Assembly: GCA_963692465.1 (NCBI GenBank)
Contig: OY829943.1
Location: 2,108,001 to 2,172,000 of the forward strand
Length of the DNA stretch: 64,000 nt
Direction of reading: 5' to 3'
Origin: JAUZOB01 sp963692465
Lineage (GTDB): Bacteria > Bacteroidota > Bacteroidia > Bacteroidales > Prolixibacteraceae
Below the pieces are notes generated by a model. The model saw only the letters and a list, made by a program, of their open reading frames with translations. It did not search any database and was not told the DNA's origin. This document shows, in pieces, positions 10,156 through 18,810 of the stretch. A program made the translations under genes and the position numbers. How positions within the stretch are numbered: position 1 is the first letter of the stretch; each line of letters opens with the position of its first letter.

Positions 10156-10189
10156 TCATCTCTCAGATGAGTTGACTCTCAGGGTCAAC
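10156..10189. repeat. Two adjacent short inverted repeats upstream of the ECF sigma gene
   Basis: TCATCT-CTC-AGATGA (10156-10170) is immediately followed by GTTGAC-N7-GTCAAC (10171-10189). Both are perfect 6-bp arms. They lie 65-98 bp upstream of the sigma factor start. They could be operator sites for a regulator or RNA hairpins in a leader; nothing here decides between these. Confidence 0.5.
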
Positions 10190-10529
10190 GAAAATAGGAA
10201 TACTTTATTAGTTTATCAACCTTCGATGCAAAGGAAATTTTCCATGGTGGTAACGATCAGGTTGTAGGTCTAGATATCTTAAGCGTTTTAGTCTGTTTTA
10301 TGGTTGTAATGGTTCATTCGGACGAATTTTTTATACCGGCAGTGATGGAAATCTCTTGGGTAAGTGTCCCATTGATCTTCTGATATTTTTTCTGTTGAAA
10401 TTATCATACTTGCATAAAAAACCGAATAATTTGGGTAAAATGATATGTAATGAGGCCTGTTTTGATTAAAAAATAATAATATACGACGATAAAAAATCAA
10501 ATTAGAAGATGTCTCTTCTTTATAATCTC

Positions 10530-10537
10530 TATATTTG
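10530..10537 (+). promoter_or_regulatory. Candidate -7 box for the permease gene
   Basis: TATATTTG fits the Bacteroidetes -7 consensus TAnnTTTG. I see no convincing TTTG 19-21 bp upstream, so only half of the promoter is supported. Confidence 0.35.
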
Positions 10538-10644
10538 AATGAAAAGTAAAATTTAAAGAGATACCCCTCAAATAGGAACACTCTTGTGTGAAAAATAATT
10601 ATTGTACAAGAATAAACTGGTTTCTAATGGGGTGGAATATAAGA

Positions 10645-12105
10645 ATGAGAACATTTATGAATCAATTACTCAGAAGAAAGTCGATTGACAGTTTACTGTT
10701 AGAGGCAAAAGCAGACCATGGGCTAAAGCGAGCTCTTACGGTTAGAAATCTGCTTATGTTAGGAATCGGGGCCATTGTTGGAACTGGTATCTTTGTGTTA
10801 ACCGGAACGGCTGCCGCGAGTTATGCCGGACCTTCCATTATATTATCTTTCATCTTATCAGGGTTGGGGTGTGTGTTTGCAGGGTTATGTTATGCTGAGT
10901 TTTCAGCTCTTATCCCGATTGCAGGAAGCGCGTATACCTATGCCTATGCTACCCTGGGAGAGTTTATTGCCTGGATTATTGGCTGGGATTTGATTCTTGA
11001 ATATTTATTCGCTTCAGCAACGGTTGCTGTCGGGTGGTCCGGTTATTTTGTGAGCTTTTTGAAGGATTGCCATTTGTCTATTCCCGAACGACTGAGTCAA
11101 GCGCCCTTTGACCACATTCCCGGACAGGGTTGGGTTATGACCGGTGATCTGATAAATTTTCCGGCAATGGCCATCGTTTTACTTATCACGGTCCTTCTTG
11201 TAAGAGGTATTCAGGAATCTACGCGTTTTAATAACATTATTGTTGTTGTGAAACTGGCTGTAATTCTCCTTTTTATTGGTTTCGGGTTATCGTATATCAA
11301 TACTGCAAACTGGGTTCCTTTTATTCCTAAAAACACCGGTCATTTTGGCCATTTTGGCGTCTCGGGTATTTTTACCGGGGCCGGTGTAATCTTTTTTGCT
11401 TATATCGGTTTTGATGCCTTATCTACAGCAGCACAGGAGGCTAAGAACCCACGTCATGATATGCCTGTTGGAATATTGGGTTCGCTTGCTGTCTGTACCG
11501 TATTATATGTGGCGGTAGCTGCGGTGCTTACTGGGATGGTGAATTACAAAGAACTAAATGTTGCCGCTCCTTTGGCTTTGGCGGTTGACCGGGCAGGAGG
11601 TGCACTGAGTTGGCTCCGCCCATTGATTAAAATTGGGGCATTGGCAGGATTGAGTTCTGTGGTATTGGTGATGTTAATGGGGCAGCCCCGTATCTTTTTC
11701 TCAATGGCAAAAGATGGCTTGTTGCCTAAAAGTTTTTCGAAAGTTCATCCACGATTCAGAACACCTTATGTTACTACGATTCTGACAGGGAGTGTTGCTT
11801 CAGTAATTGCCGGAATATTTCCTATCAGAGTGTTAGGTGAATTGGTTTCAATTGGCACTTTACTGGCCTTTACGATTGTATGTGTCAGTGTTATCATATT
11901 GAGGAAAACAAATCCTGAAAGACCCCGTCCTTTTAAGACGCCTTTTGTTCCGTGGTTCCCACTTGCCGGGGCTTTAATTTGTCTGGCACAAATGCTGTCG
12001 TTACCGCCAGATACCTGGCTTCGTTTGATTGTCTGGATGGCAATCGGACTGCTTATCTATTTTGGCTATAGCAAGAAACACAGCCACCTGAGACAGCAGA
12101 AATAG
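10645..12105 (+). CDS. APC-superfamily amino-acid permease (cationic amino-acid transporter-like)
   Basis: A polytopic inner-membrane protein of about 486 residues with roughly 12-14 hydrophobic segments. The N-terminal signature LGIGAIVGTGIFVLTG is the glycine-rich first helix break of APC transporters that contacts the amino-acid backbone. FFAYIGFDALSTAAQEAKNP is the helix-6 region, and RIFFSMAKDGLLPKSFSKVH is the loop typical of the cationic amino-acid transporter (CAT/YfnA-like) group. It probably carries out proton-coupled uptake or exchange of amino acids; the substrate is not determined. The frame is open from a GTG at 10588. I prefer the ATG at 10645 (or 10657) because the extra N-terminal residues are not family-like. 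It stands alone, with divergent and convergent neighbours. Confidence 0.9.
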   Translation: MRTFMNQLLRRKSIDSLLLEAKADHGLKRALTVRNLLMLGIGAIVGTGIFVLTGTAAASYAGPSIILSFILSGLGCVFAGLCYAEFSALIPIAGSAYTYAYATLGEFIAWIIGWDLILEYLFASATVAVGWSGYFVSFLKDCHLSIPERLSQAPFDHIPGQGWVMTGDLINFPAMAIVLLITVLLVRGIQESTRFNNIIVVVKLAVILLFIGFGLSYINTANWVPFIPKNTGHFGHFGVSGIFTGAGVIFFAYIGFDALSTAAQEAKNPRHDMPVGILGSLAVCTVLYVAVAAVLTGMVNYKELNVAAPLALAVDRAGGALSWLRPLIKIGALAGLSSVVLVMLMGQPRIFFSMAKDGLLPKSFSKVHPRFRTPYVTTILTGSVASVIAGIFPIRVLGELVSIGTLLAFTIVCVSVIILRKTNPERPRPFKTPFVPWFPLAGALICLAQMLSLPPDTWLRLIVWMAIGLLIYFGYSKKHSHLRQQK

Positions 12106-12288
12106 AAAAGTCGTAAATTGGGGTAGATTATTTCGTTTTTATAGGAAAAATTGCTTTTTTCGTAAAACAAAGTTATTTTCACGGAATATGGAAGTGTCTT
12201 TCTTCTTATTGATTAAGAGTAATCAATTTGAATTAATTTGTTGGGACTAAAATCATTTGCAATAAAGCGGTAATTTGGAGATAAGGGG

Positions 12289-13197
12289 TTATTTCAAATT
12301 CCAGAGATATCGGTACAGGTCATGAGAAGTGGCAAGCTGCATTTTCTTGCGAATACGATGTTTTGCTACATCAACGGAATTTACAGACTGTAAGGTAACC
12401 GCACTGATTTCTTTTGACGACATATTAAGTCGAATTAGTGCGCACAGCCTTATTTCTCCAGGCGATAATTCAGGAAAAAGTTCATTAAGCCGATTGAAGA
12501 AATCATTGTTAAGTCGCCCATAAAGCGATGAAAACCGGCTCCAGATATTATCCTGACTATCGCATTTTATTTTAGTAATCCATGAGTTAATTTGAGAACG
12601 AAGGTCTAAATCTTTAATCTGAGGAAGGATATTTCTTAGAAAGTTTTGCGTTTCTATAAGTAATCCGTTTTTTCGGGTGAGGTTAAGGAGCTGTAAACTA
12701 AATTCTTTTTCTTTGGTGTTAAGGGTATTAACCGCATTCGTTTTTTCGAGTTTGAGAATTTGTAGATTTTTTTTTACAAGTTCTTGTTGTCGTTCAATGA
12801 ATTGTTTATTTAGATTGATATAGTTTAGGTAAGTTTGAATGCGGGCATTTAATTCTGCTTCGACAAATGGTTTCTGAATGAAATCAATAGCTCCGGCGTT
12901 AAGAGCTATCATTAGTTTGTCGGGTTGATGATAGATTCCCGTAATAATTATAACAGGAATATGTTGGGTAGTTTCTTCTTCTTTGAGTTTAGTGAGGGTC
13001 TCAATTCCATTCATGACAGGCATGTCCCAGTCGAGCAGAATCAGATCTGGCCGGTTGATTTTTGCTATATTAAGGGCGTCCTGACCGTTCGACGCAATAA
13101 GAAGAGGGCTATCCTGATGATATTTCGTAAGTAGAGCGACTAATAATTGTAGTTGTTCCGGAGAATCGTCAGCAATTAGTATTTTATTCTTGTTCAT
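12289..13197 (-). CDS. Response regulator: receiver, coiled coil and LuxR-type helix-turn-helix
   Basis: A 302-residue protein from the ATG at 13197; the frame stays open to an ATG at 13251, but the receiver strand KILIADD begins right after the later start. Residues 1-125 form a receiver domain with acidic pair Asp10/Asp11, probable phospho-acceptor Asp56 (LILLDWDMPVMNG) and the conserved Lys in DFIQKPF. A helical, probably coiled-coil segment (about 130-235) follows. The C-terminal DNA-binding domain contains LSPGEIRLCALIRLNMSSKEISA and VDVAKHRIRKKM, of the LuxR/GerE type common at the end of Bacteroidetes hybrid sensors. It diverges from the histidine kinase gene with only 3 bp between the two start codons, so the two are probably a cognate pair. 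Target genes are unknown. Confidence 0.9.
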   Translation of the reverse strand: MNKNKILIADDSPEQLQLLVALLTKYHQDSPLLIASNGQDALNIAKINRPDLILLDWDMPVMNGIETLTKLKEEETTQHIPVIIITGIYHQPDKLMIALNAGAIDFIQKPFVEAELNARIQTYLNYINLNKQFIERQQELVKKNLQILKLEKTNAVNTLNTKEKEFSLQLLNLTRKNGLLIETQNFLRNILPQIKDLDLRSQINSWITKIKCDSQDNIWSRFSSLYGRLNNDFFNRLNELFPELSPGEIRLCALIRLNMSSKEISAVTLQSVNSVDVAKHRIRKKMQLATSHDLYRYLWNLK

Positions 13198-13200
13198 TAA

Positions 13201-15237
13201 ATGACTTTTATGAAAAAGATGAAAGAGATGTTTCGCAAAGATAATTTTCATTTCTGTATTGTTTTTATTTTACTATTTCTTTTTCTTCCGACCATCACAG
13301 AAGCAACAGCAGAAAAAGCTTTTACTCAATCCGTTCTTGCTGAAACCAGCATTGATCGAGGGAGTGTTGCGAAACAGGAGAATACTAATATTCAGGAGAA
13401 TCTCCCGAATAAAGAGTCTGATAGTTTAACCCGAGTGCAAAGTGCAATGCAATCTTATTTGCGGATTCTATTTGTAGCCGGAGCTTTACTCCCAATATTT
13501 CTGTTTCATATTGTTCTTATTTTTAGGAAAAGAGAACGGATTTTGAATCTGATATTTATTTCACTTCTTTCAATCTTATTCCTGGGGCTAAAGGTTAATT
13601 ATGTTGACATATTACGGGGCGGATTCGATTTCAATCTGACCATTCAAAATCGATTTGAATTATTCTTTGGAATATGGACTCCACTGCTTTTCTTTCTTTA
13701 TAGTAGTAAATTACTGGGGTTTCATTTTCAATTAAAGAAGTTTATTATTCCTTTTTCTCTTTTTATGGTGGCAGGATGTTCTTTGTTCTTTGTCACCTCA
13801 GAAAATTATCGAATAGCACAAGTCTGTCTTTCATTAGCAGTCCTTGAACTATGTGGTGAGGGAGTCTATTGGTCAATTAATTTAATTAGAAAGAAAGAGG
13901 TCAACCTGGGCTTTTTGTCTTTTTGTTTTGGGCTCTTTTTACTGATTAGCATTACTGATTTGCTGAATTATAGCGGTCGCTATGAATTGAAACTATTAAT
14001 GCTGTCTGAGCTCTTTCTGTTCTTTCTTCTTCAAATGCGGCACTTGCTTCATAGTTTTACGCTCGTTGATTCCAGAAGCAGAGCAAGGAATGTTGAAATG
14101 AGGGATATATGGCAAACGCGAAAAGAAAAGAAGACGCAGCGGGGACGAGGGGTGTATCAGGAGCATAAGTTAATCCGACGCAATTGGCATTTGATGATAC
14201 AAAGACGAATACTTATTGCAAAGATTTATCAAATAAAAACGTCTTACCATTTATTGGATAAGGGACTGCATTTTAAAGAACAGCAAACCTCCATGATATT
14301 GCATGATTTGAAGCATCCGCTCAATGTGATCATGAATTTATCAGAAAAAGAAGATCAGACTGCAGTTGATTTGCAAACAATACGAAGAATGTCTGACCGA
14401 ATGTTGTTATTGACTCAAAATGTGATCAGTGTGCAGCAAATGGAAGGGAATGAGATTAAAATGAGCAAGGGAAAAATTAAACTGGATGCGTTCATAACAG
14501 ATATTCTATTTCAGTATCAATCAATGGCCGAGGGTAAACGAGTTAAAATTATCCGAAGAATAAACAGTAACCTCAATATATTTGCGGACAAAGAATTGTT
14601 AAGAAGGATTTTTGTGAACCTTATCAGTAATGCTATTCAGTATTCTCCTTTGGGTGGGGAAATCGATATTTCAAGTCGGTTATTCGGTAAAACGGTTTGT
14701 TTGGATGTTAGCAATCAAGGCCCATGTCTTTCTGAAGAAGAAATAAAGCATCTCTTTGATAAGGAAGATTCGATCGGAACAATATTAAAAGAGGGTTCTA
14801 ATGGAATCGGATTGAAGTTCTGCAAAATGGCCATTGAAACGATGGGGGGGAAGATAGGTGTTCTCAATCGTTTGCCTGGGGGGGTTACCTTTTGGGTCTC
14901 TTTCCCGGTGGAGCAGAATAATCGTTCGATGGTGGATGTTGAGTCTGCAGTTGATGAAGAGAAGATATTATTTGAAAGAACAAAAGTGGAACTCTTCGAA
15001 GAAGAGAAAAACACACTGAAAAAAGTAGTTGGGCAACTTCTGACAATTCCTTGTTATCAGATAACAGATATAGAAAAAATTCTTCGGAATTATTCCTTCT
15101 TGCCGGGATCTTATGGTGAGTTTTTTAAAGAGAAGGTAGTCGATATGGTTTATAAAGGGAATGCAACTCGTTATGCTGAAATTTTGAATCAGACTTTAGC
15201 GGATATTGAACAAAAGGAATTGGAACACGGCAAATAA
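13201..15237 (+). CDS. Membrane sensor histidine kinase with multi-helix N-terminal sensor
   Basis: The 678-residue product starts with a signal-like hydrophobic segment (about 19-36), a short extracytoplasmic stretch (about 37-80) and then about seven membrane helices (about 83-285), resembling the 7TM sensor group without its usual periplasmic ligand domain. A basic linker (about 290-345) precedes the kinase core. The H-box is HDLKHPLN with phospho-acceptor His368; the N-box is FVNLISNAIQYSP and the G-box GSNGIGLKFCKMA, so it should be catalytically active. After the ATPase domain there is an extra, mostly helical tail of about 95 residues with no family I recognise. Starts at 13201, 13210, 13219 or 13228 are all possible; the last gives the most ordinary signal segment. 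It probably phosphorylates the divergent response regulator. The signal is unknown. Confidence 0.9.
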   Translation: MTFMKKMKEMFRKDNFHFCIVFILLFLFLPTITEATAEKAFTQSVLAETSIDRGSVAKQENTNIQENLPNKESDSLTRVQSAMQSYLRILFVAGALLPIFLFHIVLIFRKRERILNLIFISLLSILFLGLKVNYVDILRGGFDFNLTIQNRFELFFGIWTPLLFFLYSSKLLGFHFQLKKFIIPFSLFMVAGCSLFFVTSENYRIAQVCLSLAVLELCGEGVYWSINLIRKKEVNLGFLSFCFGLFLLISITDLLNYSGRYELKLLMLSELFLFFLLQMRHLLHSFTLVDSRSRARNVEMRDIWQTRKEKKTQRGRGVYQEHKLIRRNWHLMIQRRILIAKIYQIKTSYHLLDKGLHFKEQQTSMILHDLKHPLNVIMNLSEKEDQTAVDLQTIRRMSDRMLLLTQNVISVQQMEGNEIKMSKGKIKLDAFITDILFQYQSMAEGKRVKIIRRINSNLNIFADKELLRRIFVNLISNAIQYSPLGGEIDISSRLFGKTVCLDVSNQGPCLSEEEIKHLFDKEDSIGTILKEGSNGIGLKFCKMAIETMGGKIGVLNRLPGGVTFWVSFPVEQNNRSMVDVESAVDEEKILFERTKVELFEEEKNTLKKVVGQLLTIPCYQITDIEKILRNYSFLPGSYGEFFKEKVVDMVYKGNATRYAEILNQTLADIEQKELEHGK

Positions 15238-15395
15238 TGGTGTTGAATTAGAGAACGAGATGCGGGGGTAAGAAACCGGGATAAAAGAAGGCTAATTCTT
15301 TTTTGTTCGAGAAAGTGAAAATATTTTTTGTAAGGGAGTGTATGCAATTAAAATAATCTTTAATTTGGATACCGCTTAACCAGACCCTTACTGTT

Positions 15396-15833
15396 ATGTA
15401 TAAATTCCAGACAAAGCTAAAAAACTTTAGAATAGACACTAAGATTAGTCTTACAACATTTGTCGTTATGTGGTTTGTTTACGATGAGGATTCTGCAACC
15501 CGACGCTGTTTTTCAAAAGAAGAATCTGACGTATTCCAAAATTTCATTCGGCAAAATAGATTCAATTTCCCTTCATCTAAAGAAGATGATCCACGGTTTT
15601 CAGATTGCAGTGATGAGCCTTCTTTATGTGATGTTGCCTTGATCCCGGAAGAAACGATCTATCCGAATCTAATCCTGAGTAACCATCTTGTTGAAGAGAA
15701 CTGGGAAGAAGACGAAGATAGTATTGATGTTGCTATCGACAATGAATATATCACATTGACTGACATTCATCATTGCCCGATAATCTGTGATCTTCCTTTT
15801 AGTGCTATTGGAATTGTCTTGCATGTTGGATAA
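15396..15833 (+). CDS. Hypothetical acidic Cys-containing protein
   Basis: A 145-residue ORF that I do not recognise. After a basic N-terminus the protein is strongly acidic, with stretches such as EENWEEDEDS. It has five cysteines (about 38, 71, 78, 127 and 131), the last two in the context HHCPIICD, which could bind a metal. There is no signal peptide; one moderately hydrophobic patch lies near residues 17-29. It lies about 160 bp downstream of the histidine kinase on the same strand and is followed by a strong intrinsic terminator, which supports it being the end of a real transcript. An alternative start is the ATG at 15468. It could also be non-coding. Confidence 0.5.
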   Translation: MYKFQTKLKNFRIDTKISLTTFVVMWFVYDEDSATRRCFSKEESDVFQNFIRQNRFNFPSSKEDDPRFSDCSDEPSLCDVALIPEETIYPNLILSNHLVEENWEEDEDSIDVAIDNEYITLTDIHHCPIICDLPFSAIGIVLHVG

Positions 15834-15863
15834 AAACGACTATTCGATAGATTGAAAATCTAC

Positions 15864-15910
15864 GACGAAACGCAATTATCAATATTACTGACAATTGCGT
15901 TTCGTCTTTT
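15864..15910. terminator. Bidirectional intrinsic terminator
   Basis: GACGAAACGCAATT and AATTGCGTTTCGTC form a perfect 14-bp stem around a 15-nt loop, with a T-run on the plus strand. It lies between the convergent ends of the hypothetical gene (15833) and the MscS gene (15910) and can serve both, best for the plus strand. Confidence 0.85.
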
Positions 15911-18384
15911 TAGGAAATGTTGTCGTTTCCTACGACCGGACAGTTGAATTTATATTTATTGAATTCAATGCCTTTGGATGAGAAGGCTGCACTAAGTTGC
16001 AACATAGCTGCACTTTTCACCTGATCGACATTGCCGATAGTACTCCAGAAATGTACGGTTAACGAAAGACTTTCTGGCGTTACTTTGGTGTATAGTATTA
16101 CCGGATTTCGTTTCAATATTACATTCGGTATTCCCTTGACGGTCGTATTGATCACTTCATTCATCACATTGGCATCCAACTCCTTTCCTGAAAGAGAGAA
16201 CGTAATCGTTACCCGTTTCTGATCGTTACTAAATGTCCAGTTGGTGATGTTTTGCGACAGAATGGTTCCGTTTGGAATGATGACCTCTGCTCCATCGATG
16301 GTATTGAGTGTACTGGTACGTAATCCTATTTCTTTTACTTTTCCGGCTTGTCCGCTTACTTCAATATCATCGCCAATCTGCAGGGAACCATCAAAGATGA
16401 GGATGATACCGGATACAAAGTTATTCACGATACTCTGTAAACCCATACCGATACCAACACCCAAAGCTCCAAGCACAAACGTAAGCTTATCGATCGGTAG
16501 TCCGGAAGCCGCAATAGCCAGAAGGTAACCACTGATTAATACCAAAAGCCGGGTAATAAGTAGCCGGGAATGCTGTCCTTTGGAAACGGTCGTAAGATCT
16601 TCGATTTCACTTCCTGTTTCTCCAAATAAGAAGCTGATAAGCCGTTGCAGAATATGTGCGAGCCAAATGATAACAAAAAACAATAATACGCTGGTTAGTC
16701 TAAAAGAGATACTTCCCACAGTCCGGGTTGCAGTCAATGAATCAACTATAAAACCACTGATGTCATGGTAAATATTCAAATTAGAAGTGAGCATGATAAC
16801 CCACAATATCAGTGTAATGAGCAGTAAGGGTATTTTAATCTTATTTGTTACAATGGAGCAATCAAAAGGATGATCAACTCCTTTTTTCAAACGACTGCTG
16901 AGTAATTGTAACAAGATAACTTCCATAACGGTCTCGATAAAAACAGGTAAAACCAAGGCTTGCGTGATGGCAAAAATGCCTGATAGACCCAATAGCCCGG
17001 ACAAAGAGAACCGGCCAAACAGATTACTGATAATTGCCAATACGGTCAATACCAGACCAATGACCATGGCCGATCGGATCCATTTATAATAAGGGGTCTG
17101 TTTATTAAGTTTTTTGTAGAAACGATATGAAAAAACAATAATGGTAACATGTATGGCAAGCATCCAGAGCCGGGCAATGAATGTAGGCTCGATGAGCAGA
17201 TAAGTCACAATATCAGCGACGAATAATATTGCCAAAGCAAACCAATGGAAAAGAAATGAGTGTTCTGCTTTTCTGAAAAAGATCAGAGACCCAATCAGAA
17301 GTAATGAGCCGTACTCGATGGCTATATATGAAATCGGTGCATAAGCATCGAAAAATGGCATCAGACACAATAATAGGACTAACAGAGACAAAACAGGGTG
17401 ATTGTTTAAGTACTGCAAGTGCATAAAAGTATAGGGGTTATCTTCCCTCTTGATGACCTTTAATAGCTTACGCTTGAAGAACAACCAAATGAAGAGCAAA
17501 ATACCCAGAAAAATGACAAACCCCTTTTTGCCGGTAGTTTGACTTATGTAATAACCGATCGCTTTGTGTTCGCTGCTTAGTATATTCAACGGCTTGGTTG
17601 TTTTGCTGGTAAGCGTGTCGTTTTTTTGTACTTGCCACAGGCAGTTGACTTCTTGTCTGAAAAGCTTCGGCTTAGCCCTGTCCAGCTTATTGTCCATCAT
17701 GTTCAACATGTTGGACAAATTCATGGAATTATCTGCAACATTCACTTTCAGCACATTCAGACTGTCGATATTGACTTTTACAATACTGTCTGTTCTTGCC
17801 CATTTTCGTTCCAGGCGGTCCAGCTTCTTGTCCAGCAAATTGGCGGCATTTTTATCGGCATACAAAGCCCGGAAGACGGGATCTTTTAAGATTGTTTTGA
17901 GGTGAGTCTTGGCATAATAGGTTCTGTTATACAACATATTAATGCGAGCACGAATATGGGTATTGTCGTCATTCAGATTTGTAGCAAAATTCTGATATAG
18001 GTAAATGTTCTTAATATTTATAGTTGAATGTTTATCCCGGATATTTTGACGAATGAGTTTGATGTCTCCTGTTATATCATTGATTTTTCTTTCCAGATGT
18101 ACGGATTCAAACCCCAATTGGGCACTATCCCTAATGATATTCAGATTATCGTTTACCCGTTCGATACTCATCATGTAATCGCTCAAAGTAAGAGTGTCGG
18201 GGGTCTGAATCAAACTTCTTCGCTTCGGTGACGCTTTGGTGCCGGAAGTAGTTTTCGTATTATTCGCTTTCACCTCGGTAGCGGATTGCTTGCCGGCGTT
18301 CGAAGTGGGTGGTAACGTTTTCGTTTGAGCGCAAAGGGTTAAGCTCAGAATAAGAAAGCTATAAAAAAGTATTATTCGTTTCAT
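15910..18384 (-). CDS. Large MscS-family mechanosensitive ion channel (MscK/MscM-like layout)
   Basis: An 824-residue inner-membrane protein. A signal peptide (1-19, ending near LCAQ) is followed by a polar, partly coiled-coil periplasmic region (about 20-275) rich in Asn, Asp and Lys, then many membrane helices (about 280-620). The C-terminal MscS core has the pore-lining glycine/alanine-rich helix with GALGVGIGMGLQSIVNNFVSG and the beta-domain segment GDDIEVSGQAGKVKEIGLR with VIIPNG. The family releases osmolytes on hypo-osmotic shock. The large N-terminal addition is like E. coli MscK and YbdG/YnaI relatives. It is transcribed alone; a -7-like box (CAAAATTA on the plus strand, 18431-18438) lies upstream. 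Confidence 0.94.
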   Translation of the reverse strand: MKRIILFYSFLILSLTLCAQTKTLPPTSNAGKQSATEVKANNTKTTSGTKASPKRRSLIQTPDTLTLSDYMMSIERVNDNLNIIRDSAQLGFESVHLERKINDITGDIKLIRQNIRDKHSTINIKNIYLYQNFATNLNDDNTHIRARINMLYNRTYYAKTHLKTILKDPVFRALYADKNAANLLDKKLDRLERKWARTDSIVKVNIDSLNVLKVNVADNSMNLSNMLNMMDNKLDRAKPKLFRQEVNCLWQVQKNDTLTSKTTKPLNILSSEHKAIGYYISQTTGKKGFVIFLGILLFIWLFFKRKLLKVIKREDNPYTFMHLQYLNNHPVLSLLVLLLCLMPFFDAYAPISYIAIEYGSLLLIGSLIFFRKAEHSFLFHWFALAILFVADIVTYLLIEPTFIARLWMLAIHVTIIVFSYRFYKKLNKQTPYYKWIRSAMVIGLVLTVLAIISNLFGRFSLSGLLGLSGIFAITQALVLPVFIETVMEVILLQLLSSRLKKGVDHPFDCSIVTNKIKIPLLLITLILWVIMLTSNLNIYHDISGFIVDSLTATRTVGSISFRLTSVLLFFVIIWLAHILQRLISFLFGETGSEIEDLTTVSKGQHSRLLITRLLVLISGYLLAIAASGLPIDKLTFVLGALGVGIGMGLQSIVNNFVSGIILIFDGSLQIGDDIEVSGQAGKVKEIGLRTSTLNTIDGAEVIIPNGTILSQNITNWTFSNDQKRVTITFSLSGKELDANVMNEVINTTVKGIPNVILKRNPVILYTKVTPESLSLTVHFWSTIGNVDQVKSAAMLQLSAAFSSKGIEFNKYKFNCPVVGNDNIS

Positions 18385-18546
18385 CTAAATGTCTTTTTGT
18401 CACAAACACTGATGTGTATCAGCAAGATGCCAAAATTACGAATTATTATTAAGTGGATAAGCTCAATTTATGCTCTCATTTAGATGCTCATTAAAAAAAT
18501 AGAGTAACAGGAGAATGTTCAGTAAATCGGGAGTAATCATCACAAA

Positions 18547-18589
18547 AAGGCACCCTCTTGTAATCATTTGATATACAAGAGGGTGCCTT
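18547..18589 (-). terminator. Intrinsic terminator of tRNA-Cys
   Basis: AAGGCACCCTCTTGTA and TACAAGAGGGTGCCTT form a perfect 16-bp stem with an 11-nt loop. Read on the minus strand it is followed by TTTTTGTG. It begins 10 nt after the 3' end of the tRNA. Confidence 0.88.
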
Positions 18590-18598
18590 AATTAAATG

Positions 18599-18669
18599 AG
18601 GTCGGTGGCGGATTTGAACCGCCGTACACGGTTTTGCAGACCGTTGCCTAACCACTCGGCCAACCGACC
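18599..18669 (-). tRNA. tRNA-Cys (anticodon GCA)
   Basis: Read on the minus strand, a 71-nt cloverleaf: acceptor GGTCGGT pairs with ACCGACC, with discriminator U. The D-arm region is GCCGAGTGGTTAGGC, the anticodon loop is CTGCAAA (anticodon GCA, Cys), and the T-arm is GGCGG-TTCAAAT-CCGCC. CCA is not encoded. It has a full consensus promoter upstream and a strong terminator downstream, so it is an independent transcript. Confidence 0.97.
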
Positions 18670-18684
18670 ATTGATAAGAGTTTG

Positions 18685-18717
18685 CAAATATAGAAAAAAA
18701 GTTCTATTCCCCTCAAA
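18685..18717 (-). promoter_or_regulatory. Consensus Bacteroidetes promoter for tRNA-Cys
   Basis: On the minus strand: TTTG (18714-18717), a 21-bp spacer and TATATTTG (18685-18692). This matches TTTG-N19-21-TAnnTTTG exactly and ends 15 bp before the tRNA 5' end. Confidence 0.75.
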
Positions 18718-18810
18718 TATGTCTGCCTTTTTGAATCTCATTTGTTAAATAAGTATTCCTGATTTGCAGAAAGAGAATGATTCCTTTGTTAAAAAATCAA
18801 TGCAATAAAA

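Larger units (their letters stand above)
10092..10644. other. Divergent intergenic region between the sigma factor and the permease
   Basis: This stretch of about 550 bp separates two divergent genes and holds no ORF I would defend. A 97-codon minus frame (10288-10581) has no recognisable motif and an unusual composition rich in Phe, Tyr and Ile. Visible signals are two adjacent inverted repeats (10156-10189) on the sigma-factor side and a -7-like box (10530-10537) on the permease side. The remainder is AT-rich and featureless to me. Confidence 0.5.

Noticed and set aside
10288..10581. 97-codon minus-strand ORF upstream of the permease
   Set aside because: No motif, odd Phe/Tyr/Ile-rich composition, AT-rich intergenic DNA, and a GTG-proximal overlap with the permease promoter area; probably chance.
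12289..15833. Kinase/regulator/orphan region as a defence island
   Set aside because: No nuclease, toxin, integrase, reverse transcriptase or other defence domain is present; it reads as ordinary signalling.
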